Origin: Pseudomonas sp. AL03
GTDB taxonomy: Bacteria > Pseudomonadota > Gammaproteobacteria > Pseudomonadales > Pseudomonadaceae
Assembly (NCBI RefSeq): GCF_029960815.1
Contig: NZ_JASBRE010000040.1
Span: 1 to 41,517 of the forward strand
Direction of reading: 5' to 3'
Length of the DNA stretch: 41,517 nucleotides
In this document: piece after piece, positions 8,515 to 15,901 of the stretch
Position numbering within the stretch: the first letter of the stretch is position 1
Layout: every line of letters starts with the position of its first letter
Program-made: the position numbers and the translations under genes
Notes under the pieces: model-generated
Database searches by the model: none
Seen by the model: only the letters and a program-made list of their open reading frames with translations
Told to the model about the DNA's origin: nothing

Positions 8515-8588
8515 GGGTACTCCAGAGGAAAGCAGCGGCTTTTTTCAACGCCAGCAAGGCGCGTGCAGGTTGAGCAGATAATCCTCCA

Positions 8589-8622
8589 ATGATCATAAAA
8601 TGTGAAGTTTTTATATTAATAT
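8589..8622. promoter_or_regulatory. AT-rich palindromes upstream of ltnD
   Basis: ATGATCAT (8589-8596) and ATATTAATAT (8613-8622) lie 75-110 bp upstream of ltnD in an AT-rich stretch unlike the flanking coding DNA. They are a plausible promoter/operator region for the otn operon and its DeoR regulator; no consensus for that regulator is known to me. Confidence 0.3.
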
Positions 8623-8672
8623 CATTTTTTAACATCGCTCTTGAACGGCCGCTCGGATGTATAGACGGTATT

Positions 8673-8684
8673 ATGGTATACCAT
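8673..8684. promoter_or_regulatory. ATGGTATACCAT palindrome, GntR-type operator
   Basis: A perfect 12-bp palindrome with a GTATAC core lies 39 bp upstream of the AA_synth remnant. GntR/FCD regulators typically bind short palindromes with a GTnTAC-like core. The nearest such regulator is encoded at 9890, beyond the pseudogenes. It is probably the operator of the now-decayed operon. Confidence 0.5.
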
Positions 8685-8722
8685 CAGACGCACAGACACT
8701 CTTACCCCACACAGAGCAGCTC

Positions 8723-9049
8723 ATGAGTTTCGAAATCCGCAAGATCGTCAGCTACGTCGAAGAAACCTTTATCGAAGGCGGCAAGGCCACCAATACGCCC
8801 GTCACCATGGGCGGTCTGGCCGTCGTGATGAAACACCCTTGGCTGGGCCGCGGCTTTGTCGAAGACCTGAAACCGGAAATTCGCGCCAACTGCTCCGACC
8901 TCGGCGCACTGATGGTCGAGCGTCTGGTGGGCATCATCGGCGGCGCCGAGAAGATCGAGGCTTATGGCAAGGCCGCTGTAGTGGGCGCCGACGGCGAAAT
9001 CGAACACGCTGTACAAGCGGCGCAGACGGCTTTCGACAGCGCGGTCTGA
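8723..9049 (+). pseudogene. Amino-acid-synthesis (DUF1185) protein, 5' half only
   Basis: The frame starts MSFEIRKIVSYVEETF and reads as the N-terminal ~95 residues of the AA_synth/DUF1185 family, which normally runs to about 190 residues. After AVVGADGEIEHA the family sequence stops and is replaced by a dozen residues resembling the start of an aldehyde dehydrogenase, followed by a stop at 9047-9049. The next bases belong to a flavin reductase in another frame. This is a deletion chimera, not a functional gene. The ribosome-binding region is weak. Confidence 0.7.
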
Positions 9050-9385
9050 CCGCCAGCGCCTTCAGTGCGCTGTCGATCGATCCGGCACTGGTGCTGTTCT
9101 GCCCCAACTATGCCTCTGACACTTACCCGATCCTGCGCGACAGCAAGCAGTTTGCGATTCACTTGCCACAACGCCAAGAATATCGAATGGCACCTCAGCG
9201 CACTGGGCAACCCGCTGCTGGGCAAAGCCACGGCGATCATCGAGTGCGAACTGTGGCGCGAGTAAGACGGCGGTGACCACGCGATTATCGTCGGCGCGGT
9301 GAAGAATCTGATTCTGTCCGACCCGCCGGTGACGCCGATGATCTATCACAAAGGCAAGCTGGGCCCCCTGCCCGCCCTGGCCTGA
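9043..9385 (+). pseudogene. Flavin reductase family remnant, three lesions
   Basis: In the frame of 9046 the text reads LTASAFSALSIDPALVLFCP and DTYPILRDSKQFAIHL, the mid-part of a DIM6/NTAB-type FMN reductase. Around 9165-9180 there is a deletion and frame change, after which NIEWHLSALGNPLL and AIIECELWRE follow. An in-frame TAA at about 9263 replaces the expected Tyr codon, and DGGDHAIIVGAVKNL and KGKLGPLPALA lead to the natural stop at 9385. The N-terminus is absent. The flavin reductase presumably served a monooxygenase that has been deleted. Confidence 0.78.
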
Positions 9386-9417
9386 CAGGATTATTCAAAA
9401 CCTGTGGGAGCATAGTG

Positions 9418-9801
9418 ATGAGCACTGAGAAGTACGAAAAAGGCCTGAAAATCCGCACTCAAGTGCTGGGCGTAGCCTACGTGAAACGCGCCATCGAAAA
9501 CGCCGACGACTTCACTCGGCCGCTTCAGGAAATGGTCACGGAGTACTGCTGGGGCCATGTCTGGGGCCGTGAGGGTTTGTCGCTTAAAGAGCGCAGCATG
9601 ATAAAGTTGGCCATGATTTCGGCCCTCAATCGGCCTCACGAACTCAAGCTGCATGTGCGCGGCGCCTTGCGTAACGGACTGACTCGTGAACAAATACGCG
9701 AAATTCTGCTTCAGGTCGGTATTTATTGCGGTGTCCCCGCTGCCGTAGACAGTTTCCGGCTCGCCCGTGAAGCGTTCGCCGAGGCCGAGGCCTCCAGTTA
9801 A
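9418..9801 (+). CDS. Carboxymuconolactone decarboxylase family protein (PcaC-like)
   Basis: Small all-helical protein of 127 aa with the AhpD/CMD fold. The segments ADDFTRPLQEMVTEYCWGHVW, LSLKERSMIKLAMISAL and HVRGALRNGLTREQIREIL match the PcaC-like subfamily. It lacks the AhpD CxxC redox pair (Cys only in EYCW and YCGV), so a decarboxylase or ring-opening role is more likely than peroxidase support. GGGAG precedes ATG 9418. It appears intact and is the only undamaged enzyme of what was probably an aromatic or heterocycle catabolic operon together with the flavin reductase and AA_synth remnants. Confidence 0.82.
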   Translation: MSTEKYEKGLKIRTQVLGVAYVKRAIENADDFTRPLQEMVTEYCWGHVWGREGLSLKERSMIKLAMISALNRPHELKLHVRGALRNGLTREQIREILLQVGIYCGVPAAVDSFRLAREAFAEAEASS

Positions 9802-9822
9802 CCCTTGGCTGTTTGATCTGAC

Positions 9823-9859
9823 CGAGCACGGAGATTCTTGCGATCGAAGTGCTCTTTTT
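9823..9859 (+). terminator. Possible terminator after PcaC-like gene
   Basis: GAGCAC (9824-9829) pairs with GTGCTC (9849-9854), followed by five T residues. The loop is long (19 bases), so this is a weak candidate. Confidence 0.35.
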
Positions 9860-9889
9860 GCATGGACAGCCACACTCAGAGCGGACCCC

Positions 9890-10642
9890 ATGAAACGCCT
9901 GCCACTCGACGACAGCTTCAAGGTCAATCGCAACCCCGTTACCCTGCGCGAAATCGTACTGGATAAACTGCGAAGCGCCATCATGAACTTCCAGCTTCTG
10001 CCGGGAGACCGTCTGGTCGAGCGCGATCTGTGCGATCGCCTGGGCGTCAGTCGCACGTCCGTACGCGAAGCGTTGCGTCACCTGGAATCCGAAGGCCTGG
10101 TGGAATTCGCCGACGCCAAGGGCCCACGGGTTGCGATCATTACCCTGTCCGATGCCGGCGACATCTATGAGCTGCGTTGCGTGCTCGAAGGCCTGATCGT
10201 CCAGCTGTTCACCCTGCGCGCCAAGGCCAAGGACATCAAGGCCCTGGAAAAAGCCCTCGAGGAAAACCGCAAGGCCCTCAAGGACGGCGAGTTGCAACAG
10301 GTCATCGATTCGGTTCAGGGTTTCTACGATGTACTGCTCGAAGGCTCCGGCAACCATGTCGCGGCCACTCAGCTGCGTCAGCTGCAGGCACGAATCAGCT
10401 ATCTGCGGGCGACGTCGGTGTCCCAGGAAAACCGTCGCGGCGCGAGCAATCAGGAAATGGAACGCATGGTCGAAGCGATCAAGAGTGGCGATCCCCTTGC
10501 CGCCCACCAGGCTTGCGTCGACCACGTGCGCGCCGCCGCGACAGTCGCTCTGGACTATCTCAAGCGCAAACAGGAAGAGACCGGAAAAATCCCCGACATC
10601 ACCCTGCCGATCACGCTTAAAGAACCACGCATAGGTCGCTAA
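9890..10642 (+). CDS. GntR-family (FCD subfamily) transcriptional regulator
   Basis: Regulator of 250 aa. The N-terminal winged helix-turn-helix contains LREIVLDKLRSAI, LPGDRLVERDLCDRLGVSRT and VREALRHLESEGLV. It is followed by an all-helical FCD effector domain (~90-230) with DIYELRCVLEG. ATG 9890 is chosen; the preceding open frame lacks family similarity. It probably controlled the decayed operon whose GTATAC operator remains at 8673-8684. The regulator itself shows no damage. It differs from the second GntR/FCD gene at 16907. Confidence 0.88.
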   Translation: MKRLPLDDSFKVNRNPVTLREIVLDKLRSAIMNFQLLPGDRLVERDLCDRLGVSRTSVREALRHLESEGLVEFADAKGPRVAIITLSDAGDIYELRCVLEGLIVQLFTLRAKAKDIKALEKALEENRKALKDGELQQVIDSVQGFYDVLLEGSGNHVAATQLRQLQARISYLRATSVSQENRRGASNQEMERMVEAIKSGDPLAAHQACVDHVRAAATVALDYLKRKQEETGKIPDITLPITLKEPRIGR

Positions 10643-10644
10643 AC

Positions 10645-11203
10645 ATGTTCAGTCGAGCTTTTGTCCGAAGTGCGGTGGTAATGACCTCAGGCTTCAGCTG
10701 CCGCCGGGCGATACGCACGAGCGCCTGATGTGCTGCGGTTGCGGCTACATCCATTACATCAATCCAAAAATCATCGCCGGCTGCATCATCGAGCAGGACG
10801 GCAAGTAGTTGCTGTGTCAGCGCGCGATCCCGCCGCGTCCTGGCACCTGGACGCTGCCGGCCGACTTCATGTAAGGCGGCGAGACCACCGAGCAGGCGGC
10901 GCTGCGAGAAGTCTGGGAAGCGGCGTGCGCGCGGATATTCTCTCGCCGTACTCGATCTTCAGCGTGCCGAAGATCAGCGAGGTGTACATCATCTTCCGCG
11001 CCATCGCGTTGGAGATCACCGGCCAGTGCGGGCCGGAAATCCTCGACTACAAATTCTTCGCACCCGAGGACATCCCTTGGGACAGCATCTACTACCCGGC
11101 GATCCGGCAGATCCTCGAACGCTATATCGAGGAACGCCAGGCCGGAGTTTACGGCATCTACATCGGCAACGACGATACCGGCAAGATTCACTTCATTCGC
11201 TAG
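10645..11203 (+). pseudogene. NUDIX hydrolase remnant
   Basis: The frame of 10659 encodes a zinc-ribbon start (FCPKCGGNDLRL, CCGCGYIHYINPKIIAG) typical of Pseudomonas NUDIX proteins. It has a TAG at 10806 and a TAA at 10872 inside the NUDIX domain, just before GGETTEQAALREVWEA. A frame change near 10925 then leads to SPYSIFSVPKISEVYIIFRA and on to YGIYIGNDDTGKIHFIR at the natural stop (11201-11203). The start codon is also out of frame. The catalytic REVWEA helix lacks the usual REXXEE order. It is non-functional. Confidence 0.85.
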
Positions 11204-11234
11204 CTGGCTTGTTGGTGATGGTGGCTCTTTTTTT

Positions 11235-11285
11235 GATTGTGTACATATCCGTTGTTGCGGTAACGGCGACTTAGGGTTCCGCCCT
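11235..11285. repeat. Fragment resembling a dispersed P. fluorescens repeat
   Basis: The stretch beginning GTGTACATATCCGTTG and continuing through the GGTAACGGC and TTAGGGTTCCGCC segments resembles a dispersed intergenic repeat that I recall from P. fluorescens-group genomes. Here it abuts the truncated IS110 transposase, whose open frame terminates inside it. The identification is from memory. Confidence 0.45.
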
Positions 11286-11678
11286 TTCGTTCGGTGCCTC
11301 GAGGAGGTGGAGCATCAAGCGAGCAGCCAGATCATCTCCAGCGGCTTGCCATTCCACGTCCTTGTCCCGCTTTTTGACCTGCCCGTCCAGAAAGTTGAAG
11401 TGCTCATGCAGCGTCGTCAGAATTTTCTTGATGGGCTCAGGAACTGCACTCGTCTCAAGCAGCGCCGGCAGATCGTTGATTGATTTGAAGCCTGGGGTCA
11501 GGCTGACGCCAACCTCCAGAAGGGCGGCGACGGTACAAGGTTCCAGGTTCGCCAGGTGTTGAGTGAGCGTCACGCGAGTAACCTTTTTGCAGTAAAGCTC
11601 ATGACCACGATCATCTTGCGCATGCAGATGGAAGGTGTGTTTTCCCAAGTCGATGGCGGCAATAGCTACTTTGTTCAT
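11271..11678 (-). mobile_element. IS110-family transposase remnant
   Basis: The minus-strand frame begins MNKVAIAAIDLGKHTFHLH, the DEDD-domain start of IS110 transposases with the first catalytic Asp (AIDLGK). After LEPCTVAA it jumps directly to LLEVGVSLTPGFKSINDLPALL, so about 90 residues of the DEDD domain are missing, and the C-terminal transposase domain is replaced by a short tail that ends in the adjacent repeat. The sequence upstream of its ATG (to about 11755) looks like the element's left flank. Inactive. Confidence 0.8.
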
Positions 11679-11711
11679 GGCAACGGTTTCCGATGAGCCC
11701 CCTGCGAAAGC

Positions 11712-11999
11712 TTAGTGGGCGATCGCAGGGAGCGGCGGCGGGAGCCATTTCATTATTGGTGTGAGGATGGCCGCCGGATGAATCGAGTTGCACCGAACGT
11801 TGAGACCTTGCTCGGCGCAGTAGAGAGCCCCCGTTTTTGTGTGATTGCGAACTGCGCCGCGAATGGCGTACTTGCAACCGAGCAATACGCCGTCGAGATT
11901 GGTTTGATCCACTGCGTGCCAGTCCACCCGACGCGCATGTTCCGGGTCGTGCCGCACGGCGCTTTGCTCAAATCCGGTAATACCTGCGTTGTTCACTAA
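11712..11999 (-). pseudogene. Short-chain dehydrogenase (SDR) internal fragment
   Basis: On the minus strand the frame reads LVNNAGITGFEQ, DWHAVDQTNLDGVLLGCKYAIR, then jumps to AVRNHTKTGALYCAEQGL and NVRCNSIHPAAILTP. These are the NNAG motif, the helix-4 region and the post-catalytic segment of a classical SDR. The Ser-Tyr-Lys active-site block between YAIR and AVRNHTK (about 30 residues) is deleted. The coenzyme-binding start is absent and abuts an IS5-like end at ~12000; the C-terminus is cut at ~11757 by the IS110 element. Non-functional. Confidence 0.78.
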
Positions 12000-12130
12000 G
12001 GAAACTCTGAAAAAGACTTCCAGATTTGGTGAAATACGCACCTCACATGAACAGAACGTGTCGAGTCCCGATGAAACAGATGTCCTTCGCCGATGCCGAG
12101 TATGCCAGCAGGCGTAAGCAGACCCGCCGC
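12000..12130 (+). mobile_element. IS5-family left end and transposase 5' fragment
   Basis: GGAAACTCTGAAAAAG just after 12000 resembles the terminal repeat of IS5-group elements. It is followed at 12071 by a frame starting MKQMSFADAEYASRRKQTRRE, the conserved N-terminus of IS5 transposases. Family similarity is lost after about 20 codons, and the frame stops at 12173-12175. The right part of the element is absent. It interrupts the SDR gene. Confidence 0.68.
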
Positions 12131-12177
12131 GAGCGCTTACCGCGGCTGCTGAACCCGGTACTGACGAGGAGATGACC

Positions 12178-12372
12178 ATGGAAAGAACCCGCGCCTGGAG
12201 ATGCACACAGGCCCGAAAGCGCGGCAATGACAAAGCGGTTCGTCCGCTGAAATTCAAGCCGGAAAAGGACTGGAAGCTGATGTACACCCGTGCCGACAAG
12301 CTTGTCAGGGCACGCCAACTCGGCATGAGCTATCCCATCCGCACCACCCGCCAACTGTTGGATCAAGAGTGA
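12178..12372 (+). CDS. Small basic protein of unknown function
   Basis: 64-aa Arg/Lys-rich protein (starts MERTRAWRCTQARKRG, contains KFKPEKDWKLMYTRADKLVRA and ends RQLLDQE). GAGGAG lies six bases before ATG 12178; the ATG at 12172 would be too close to it. I have an impression of similar short proteins in pseudomonads but know no function. The stop overlaps the GTG start of the phosphatase remnant, so the two were probably translationally coupled. The high positive charge suggests nucleic-acid or membrane contact, which is inference only. It seems intact. Confidence 0.55.
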   Translation: MERTRAWRCTQARKRGNDKAVRPLKFKPEKDWKLMYTRADKLVRARQLGMSYPIRTTRQLLDQE

Positions 12373-12649
12373 CAAACCTCCTGTTTGTCTGCAGTCGTAA
12401 CCAATGGCGTAGTCCCACGGCGGAAGCGATCTGGACGCACGCAGACCCATGGGCCCAGCGGATATTCGCTGGGCCGATGTCATTTTTGTCATAGAACGCA
12501 AACACCTGAATCGTCTGCAGGCCGAGTACGCCCGTCTGCTTGAACACAAGCAGATTCACTCTCTGGATACTCCCGACCACTTTCGCTACATGGATCCTGA
12601 GCTGGTGGACATGTTTGAAGACGCAGTGAACCCCTCTCTCACTACCTAG
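12369..12649 (+). pseudogene. Small low-molecular-weight phosphatase-like protein, frameshifted
   Basis: From GTG 12369 the frame reads TNLLFVCSRNQWRSPTAEAIW, the P-loop (CxxNxxRS) of small protein-tyrosine-phosphatase-like proteins. After about 27 codons there is a deletion and frame change. The second frame, from about 12449, gives GPADIRWADVIFVIERKH, RLLEHKQIHSLDTPD and YMDPELVDMFED, the rest of the ~110-residue family with the general-acid loop region DTPDHFRYMD. About 20 central residues are lost. The deletion lies after the P-loop, so catalysis might have been possible without the frameshift. Confidence 0.75.
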
Positions 12650-12704
12650 GCTTCGTGCGCAAACCTCTGTCATCATTCAAGAACGCACAAGCCGAGTAGA
12701 AAAT

Positions 12705-12866
12705 ATGAATCGTCGTAAAAAAATAAAGCAGTTATTAAAGGCTCACGCAAAAAAGGCCAGTGCCAAATTGGCACCGCCAAGTAAGTCTAAATACATTAGT
12801 AAAGCTGACCGATTGAAACTAGCTGCTGAACCCAGTCTAGACTCGATCATTACCCCTGAGAGCTGA
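12705..12866 (+). CDS. DUF2986 family small protein
   Basis: 53-aa very basic protein beginning MNRRKKIKQLLKAHAKKA and containing KSKYISKADRLKLAAE, which I recognise as the DUF2986 pattern. It is intact, and AT-rich compared with its surroundings, as usual for this family. The ribosome-binding site is poor (GAG ten bases upstream). The function of the family is unknown to me. It lies at the right edge of the decayed region. Confidence 0.72.
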   Translation: MNRRKKIKQLLKAHAKKASAKLAPPSKSKYISKADRLKLAAEPSLDSIITPES

Positions 12867-13309
12867 TCTGTGTATCTGAAACACCACCAGAATTTACAAG
12901 TCTGTTTGGCCTAGGTATTCCGACGACACGTACCGCGGGACGCGGCCTGACAATGCACTCAACGACGCTCTCTTTAGTTGCTGGACGCTGCGCGATAAAG
13001 CCGCGTAGCACCGACTAGCTCTACGTTATCCAATGCCTGCAATGGGTCGAATGCGGCCCTTCGCGACGGGCCGCAATCGCTCAACAGCGGACATACGCTA
13101 GTGCGTCGACCAACGTCAGCTCTGCATACATATTCGTCCAAAGTTTCATGGCTCTTTCAAGTCATGCGAAGGGATCCTCAGCCCCACCCTCAAACGGGTG
13201 ACTGAAACGGGGTTAGGCTCTGCGGGTGCAGCGGGCCGTGCGTTGCTACTGTCACTGACTCAACCCATCGCCTGATCTGGCTTGAGAGCCAGCCTCTTTG
13301 GAGCATCGC
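12867..13309. other. Non-coding gap with one hairpin
   Basis: There is no convincing gene in these 443 bases. The only structure I see is an 8-bp inverted repeat TGCGGCCC/GGGCCGCA (13052-13075, 8-base loop) without a T-run. The stretch just before 13310 holds the ribosome-binding site (GGAG) of the dipeptidase gene. Confidence 0.5.
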
Positions 13310-14797
13310 ATGCGCCCTCTCTGCAACATCCTGCCCCTGCCCTCCTCGACACTGTTTCCGCTTCGTTCGCGCAGCCTGCTCGAGCGGCCCTGGCTGCAAT
13401 TGGCCCTGTGTCTGAGCATTGTCGTGCCCTGCATGGCCGGTGCAGAGACACGATCCAAGAACATGGTTTATTTGCGTACGATTGATCCGGGCATCGAGCA
13501 AGACATTCGCTATGCCAGCGCGCACAACTTCACCGGGCACCCACTCGACGGTTACGGCGCCGGGGAGTGTCTGTTGTCGCTGGAGGCTGCCAAGGCCCTC
13601 GCTCGGGTACAAAAGGCATTGCAGGCGCAGGGCTATGGTTTGAAGGTGTTTGACTGTTATCGACCCAGCCGTGCCGTTGCCGATATGGGGCGCTTCGCGA
13701 CGGAGCCCGGTGACCCACGCAAGGCCGAGTTCTATCCGCGCGTGGACAAGCAGGACTTCTGGCGTCTGGGTTACGTGGCGCGGGTGTCGAACCATTCCAA
13801 AGGCTCAACCGTGGATTTGACACTGACCGGTCCGGATACGCTGCCCGCCGATGTCTGGACACTTTCAGCCAAGCAAGTCGATTGCACGGCCCCCTATGGC
13901 CAGCGTTGGCGCGACGGCGCACTCGATATGGGCACCGGTTTCGATTGCTTCGATGAGCGAGCGCATACCGACAACCGGATGATCAACGCTGCCGCCAGGG
14001 ACAATCGCCAGACGCTCAGCAGGGCCATGGAGAAAGAAGGGTTTACCGGGTACTCGAAGGAATGGTGGCACTTCACATACAGTAGAGAATCAACGAAGAA
14101 CATCATGGACTTCCCCATCGTGCCGCTGGGTGCAAGCGACGTTCTCGACATCAGCCATCAGCTGATTGTGGTCACCACCAAAAACTGGACTGACATCCAG
14201 GGCACTGCCCAGCGCTATGAACGGCACGGAAACACCTTTCGAAAATACGAAGCACCGTTTTCGGTGGTGGTCGGCAAGAGCGGGCTGGCGTGGGGCAAGG
14301 GTCTTGGCAGCGTTGAACAACGCGAAGGTCCGGTCAAACGTGAAGGCGATGGCAAAGCACCTGCCGGGGTATTCAAGCTTGGAACGGCTTTTGGCTACGA
14401 CGGCACGGCCGACACCCAACTGCCTTACCTTGCGCTGACATCGACCATCGAATGCGTGGATGACAGCCACTCCGCACGCTATAACCAGCTTGTCGATGGC
14501 GCGACAATTTCGAAAGATTGGAACAGCTCCGAACGTATGCGTCGCGATGACGACATGTACCGAAAAGGTATTTTCATCGAGCACAATACGCCGGCGTCCC
14601 CCGCCTCGGGCTCGTGCATTTTCTTCCACATTTGGCGTGGCCCCACCTCGCCGACGCTGGGTTGCACCGCCATGGATTCAGCGAATATTTCTCGTTTGTT
14701 CCATTGGCTGGATCCTCGCCAGTCCCCTCTGCTGGTTCAAATGCCCGAAGCGCAATACGAGAAAATACGCGAAAGTTGGACCCTCCCCGAACGTTGA
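13310..14797 (+). CDS. VanX-like D,D-dipeptidase fused to L,D-transpeptidase-like domain
   Basis: Exported protein of 495 aa. A signal sequence follows a long n-region: hydrophobic core ~29-42, cleavage near AGA at 43-45. Domain 1 (~50-260) is an M15D peptidase with the full VanX active-site set: Arg118 in CYRPS, His162 and Asp169 in SNHSKGSTVDLTL, and Glu251/His254 in EWWHF. Domain 2 (~280-490) is YkuD/ErfK-like, with APAGVFKLG, FIEHN and the catalytic-type block FFHIWRGPTSPTLGC, giving His440 and Cys452. Known members of the first family cleave D-Ala-D-Ala and of the second make or cut L,D-bonds at meso-diaminopimelate, so a periplasmic peptidoglycan-modifying or scavenging role is likely. 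GGAG lies seven bases before ATG 13310. The joined architecture is unusual to me. No damage is visible. Confidence 0.85.
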   Translation: MRPLCNILPLPSSTLFPLRSRSLLERPWLQLALCLSIVVPCMAGAETRSKNMVYLRTIDPGIEQDIRYASAHNFTGHPLDGYGAGECLLSLEAAKALARVQKALQAQGYGLKVFDCYRPSRAVADMGRFATEPGDPRKAEFYPRVDKQDFWRLGYVARVSNHSKGSTVDLTLTGPDTLPADVWTLSAKQVDCTAPYGQRWRDGALDMGTGFDCFDERAHTDNRMINAAARDNRQTLSRAMEKEGFTGYSKEWWHFTYSRESTKNIMDFPIVPLGASDVLDISHQLIVVTTKNWTDIQGTAQRYERHGNTFRKYEAPFSVVVGKSGLAWGKGLGSVEQREGPVKREGDGKAPAGVFKLGTAFGYDGTADTQLPYLALTSTIECVDDSHSARYNQLVDGATISKDWNSSERMRRDDDMYRKGIFIEHNTPASPASGSCIFFHIWRGPTSPTLGCTAMDSANISRLFHWLDPRQSPLLVQMPEAQYEKIRESWTLPER

Positions 14798-15115
14798 TAG
14801 CGTCGACGCCCACCTGCGCGATGGCTGGCAGACGGTCGCCCCGATTGATACAACACCGTTACGCGGGCTGTTACTTCATGGTTTGCACCGGTGCCAATAA
14901 CCTTCCTGACTGTAACGCCAAGACACTTCGCCGCGCTGCGCGACCCGCCTACCGTAAAGCCGTCAATGTGCGTACAGGGTCGTGACACATCATCGGCACC
15001 GCCCGCCTCCCAACGGGAGGCACGGAAGAACGTCACGGGTGCAGCCGATCGCTGGTCGGATTCGAAGCCCGCTGCCCATTGATTGCCCAACACTCAACCA
15101 AGGAAGAGGGAAACC
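14798..15115. other. Intergenic region with short hairpin
   Basis: No gene is supported. GCCTCCC/GGGAGGC (15005-15021, 3-base loop) forms a perfect 7-bp hairpin without a T-run, about 95 bp before the next start. It could be a 5'-leader structure or a weak terminator. Confidence 0.35.
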
Positions 15116-15859
15116 ATGAGTCAGTCAAACGCAGTAAGCAAACAAAGCCAGCAACTGCACAAAGACGTGCAAGAGGCATTCAAGTCGTTCCAGAACGTCG
15201 CCCCAACGGCCCTGAAAACCACTGACTACAGCAAGGTGCTGACGTCGACCCTGGCGGCCACCCAAAAGTCGGTCAAGATCCAGATCGCCACCGGTGATCT
15301 GACCCTGCTCAAACAATCAGGCTACAAGCTGTGCTTTGCCAAGAAGGTCGGCAATGAAGCCTACAACGTGGTCTGGCAGTCTTACGTCCAGTACCTGAGC
15401 AACAGTACTTTCAGCTGGACGCCCCAGTATCAGTTGTTCGGCGCCAACTCTTTCCAGGCCAACGTGCAGGTAGATGTGTCGACCAATATCGTCAATATCG
15501 GGCTGGGCCAACAGTCGATACTCGACAATGCCGGCCTGCTGGGTTCGGCGACAAGTGGTGGCCCCGACACTTCCATCACCCTGGTGAACAACTACGGTGC
15601 GATCCACCCCGGCATCAGCCAATTGTCCACGGGCATCGATGGCAAGCAGATCAGCACGGCCATCTACGTGGCCTCGGCACAAGTAGTCACCGGCCAGACC
15701 GTACTAACCCCCGTCGAGACCATTCTGGTGTGGTTCGAACAGAACGTGCAGACCAGCACCATGTTCAGCACCTCGCGGTCCCAAGCGGTCGAAGTGGACC
15801 TGACCTTCGATAACAGTGCGACCCGCCTCTACTCTGGCGGTAGCTGGACTGTCGTGTAA
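15116..15859 (+). CDS. Uncharacterised beta-rich protein
   Basis: 247-aa protein with a strong ribosome-binding site (GGAAGAGGG before ATG 15116). No export signal is visible. An N-terminal helical segment (~1-55, rich in Gln and Ser) is followed by a long Thr/Ser/Asn/Val-rich part with alternating hydrophobics, suggesting a beta-sandwich. Distinct segments are GYKLCFAKKVGNEAYNVVWQ, FSWTPQYQLFG and NIVNIGLGQ. I have a vague impression of similar uncharacterised proteins but cannot name a family. Composition resembles some lectin-like or pore-forming proteins, which is only an impression. A strong terminator follows, so it may be a separate transcription unit. Confidence 0.7.
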   Translation: MSQSNAVSKQSQQLHKDVQEAFKSFQNVAPTALKTTDYSKVLTSTLAATQKSVKIQIATGDLTLLKQSGYKLCFAKKVGNEAYNVVWQSYVQYLSNSTFSWTPQYQLFGANSFQANVQVDVSTNIVNIGLGQQSILDNAGLLGSATSGGPDTSITLVNNYGAIHPGISQLSTGIDGKQISTAIYVASAQVVTGQTVLTPVETILVWFEQNVQTSTMFSTSRSQAVEVDLTFDNSATRLYSGGSWTVV

Positions 15860-15870
15860 CGCCAGCATCC

Positions 15871-15894
15871 AGGGGCAACCTTGCGGTTGCCCCT
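15871..15894. terminator. Bidirectional terminator hairpin
   Basis: A perfect 10-bp stem (AGGGGCAACC/GGTTGCCCCT) with a TTGC loop lies between convergent genes at 15859 and 15902. It is a strong GC-rich hairpin, followed by CTCTGCTC rather than a clean T-run. Confidence 0.75.
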
Positions 15895-15901
15895 CTGCTC
15901 A

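Noticed and set aside
6670..8592. Long plus-strand open frame (640 codons) across otnK and ltnD
   Set aside because: It lies antisense to two clearly identified enzymes, and its composition (His, Gln, Arg rich) is typical of a shadow frame.
12867..13309. Possible RNA gene or riboswitch in the 440-bp gap before the dipeptidase
   Set aside because: Only a single 8-bp hairpin without a T-run was found; no tRNA, T-box or known riboswitch core could be traced.
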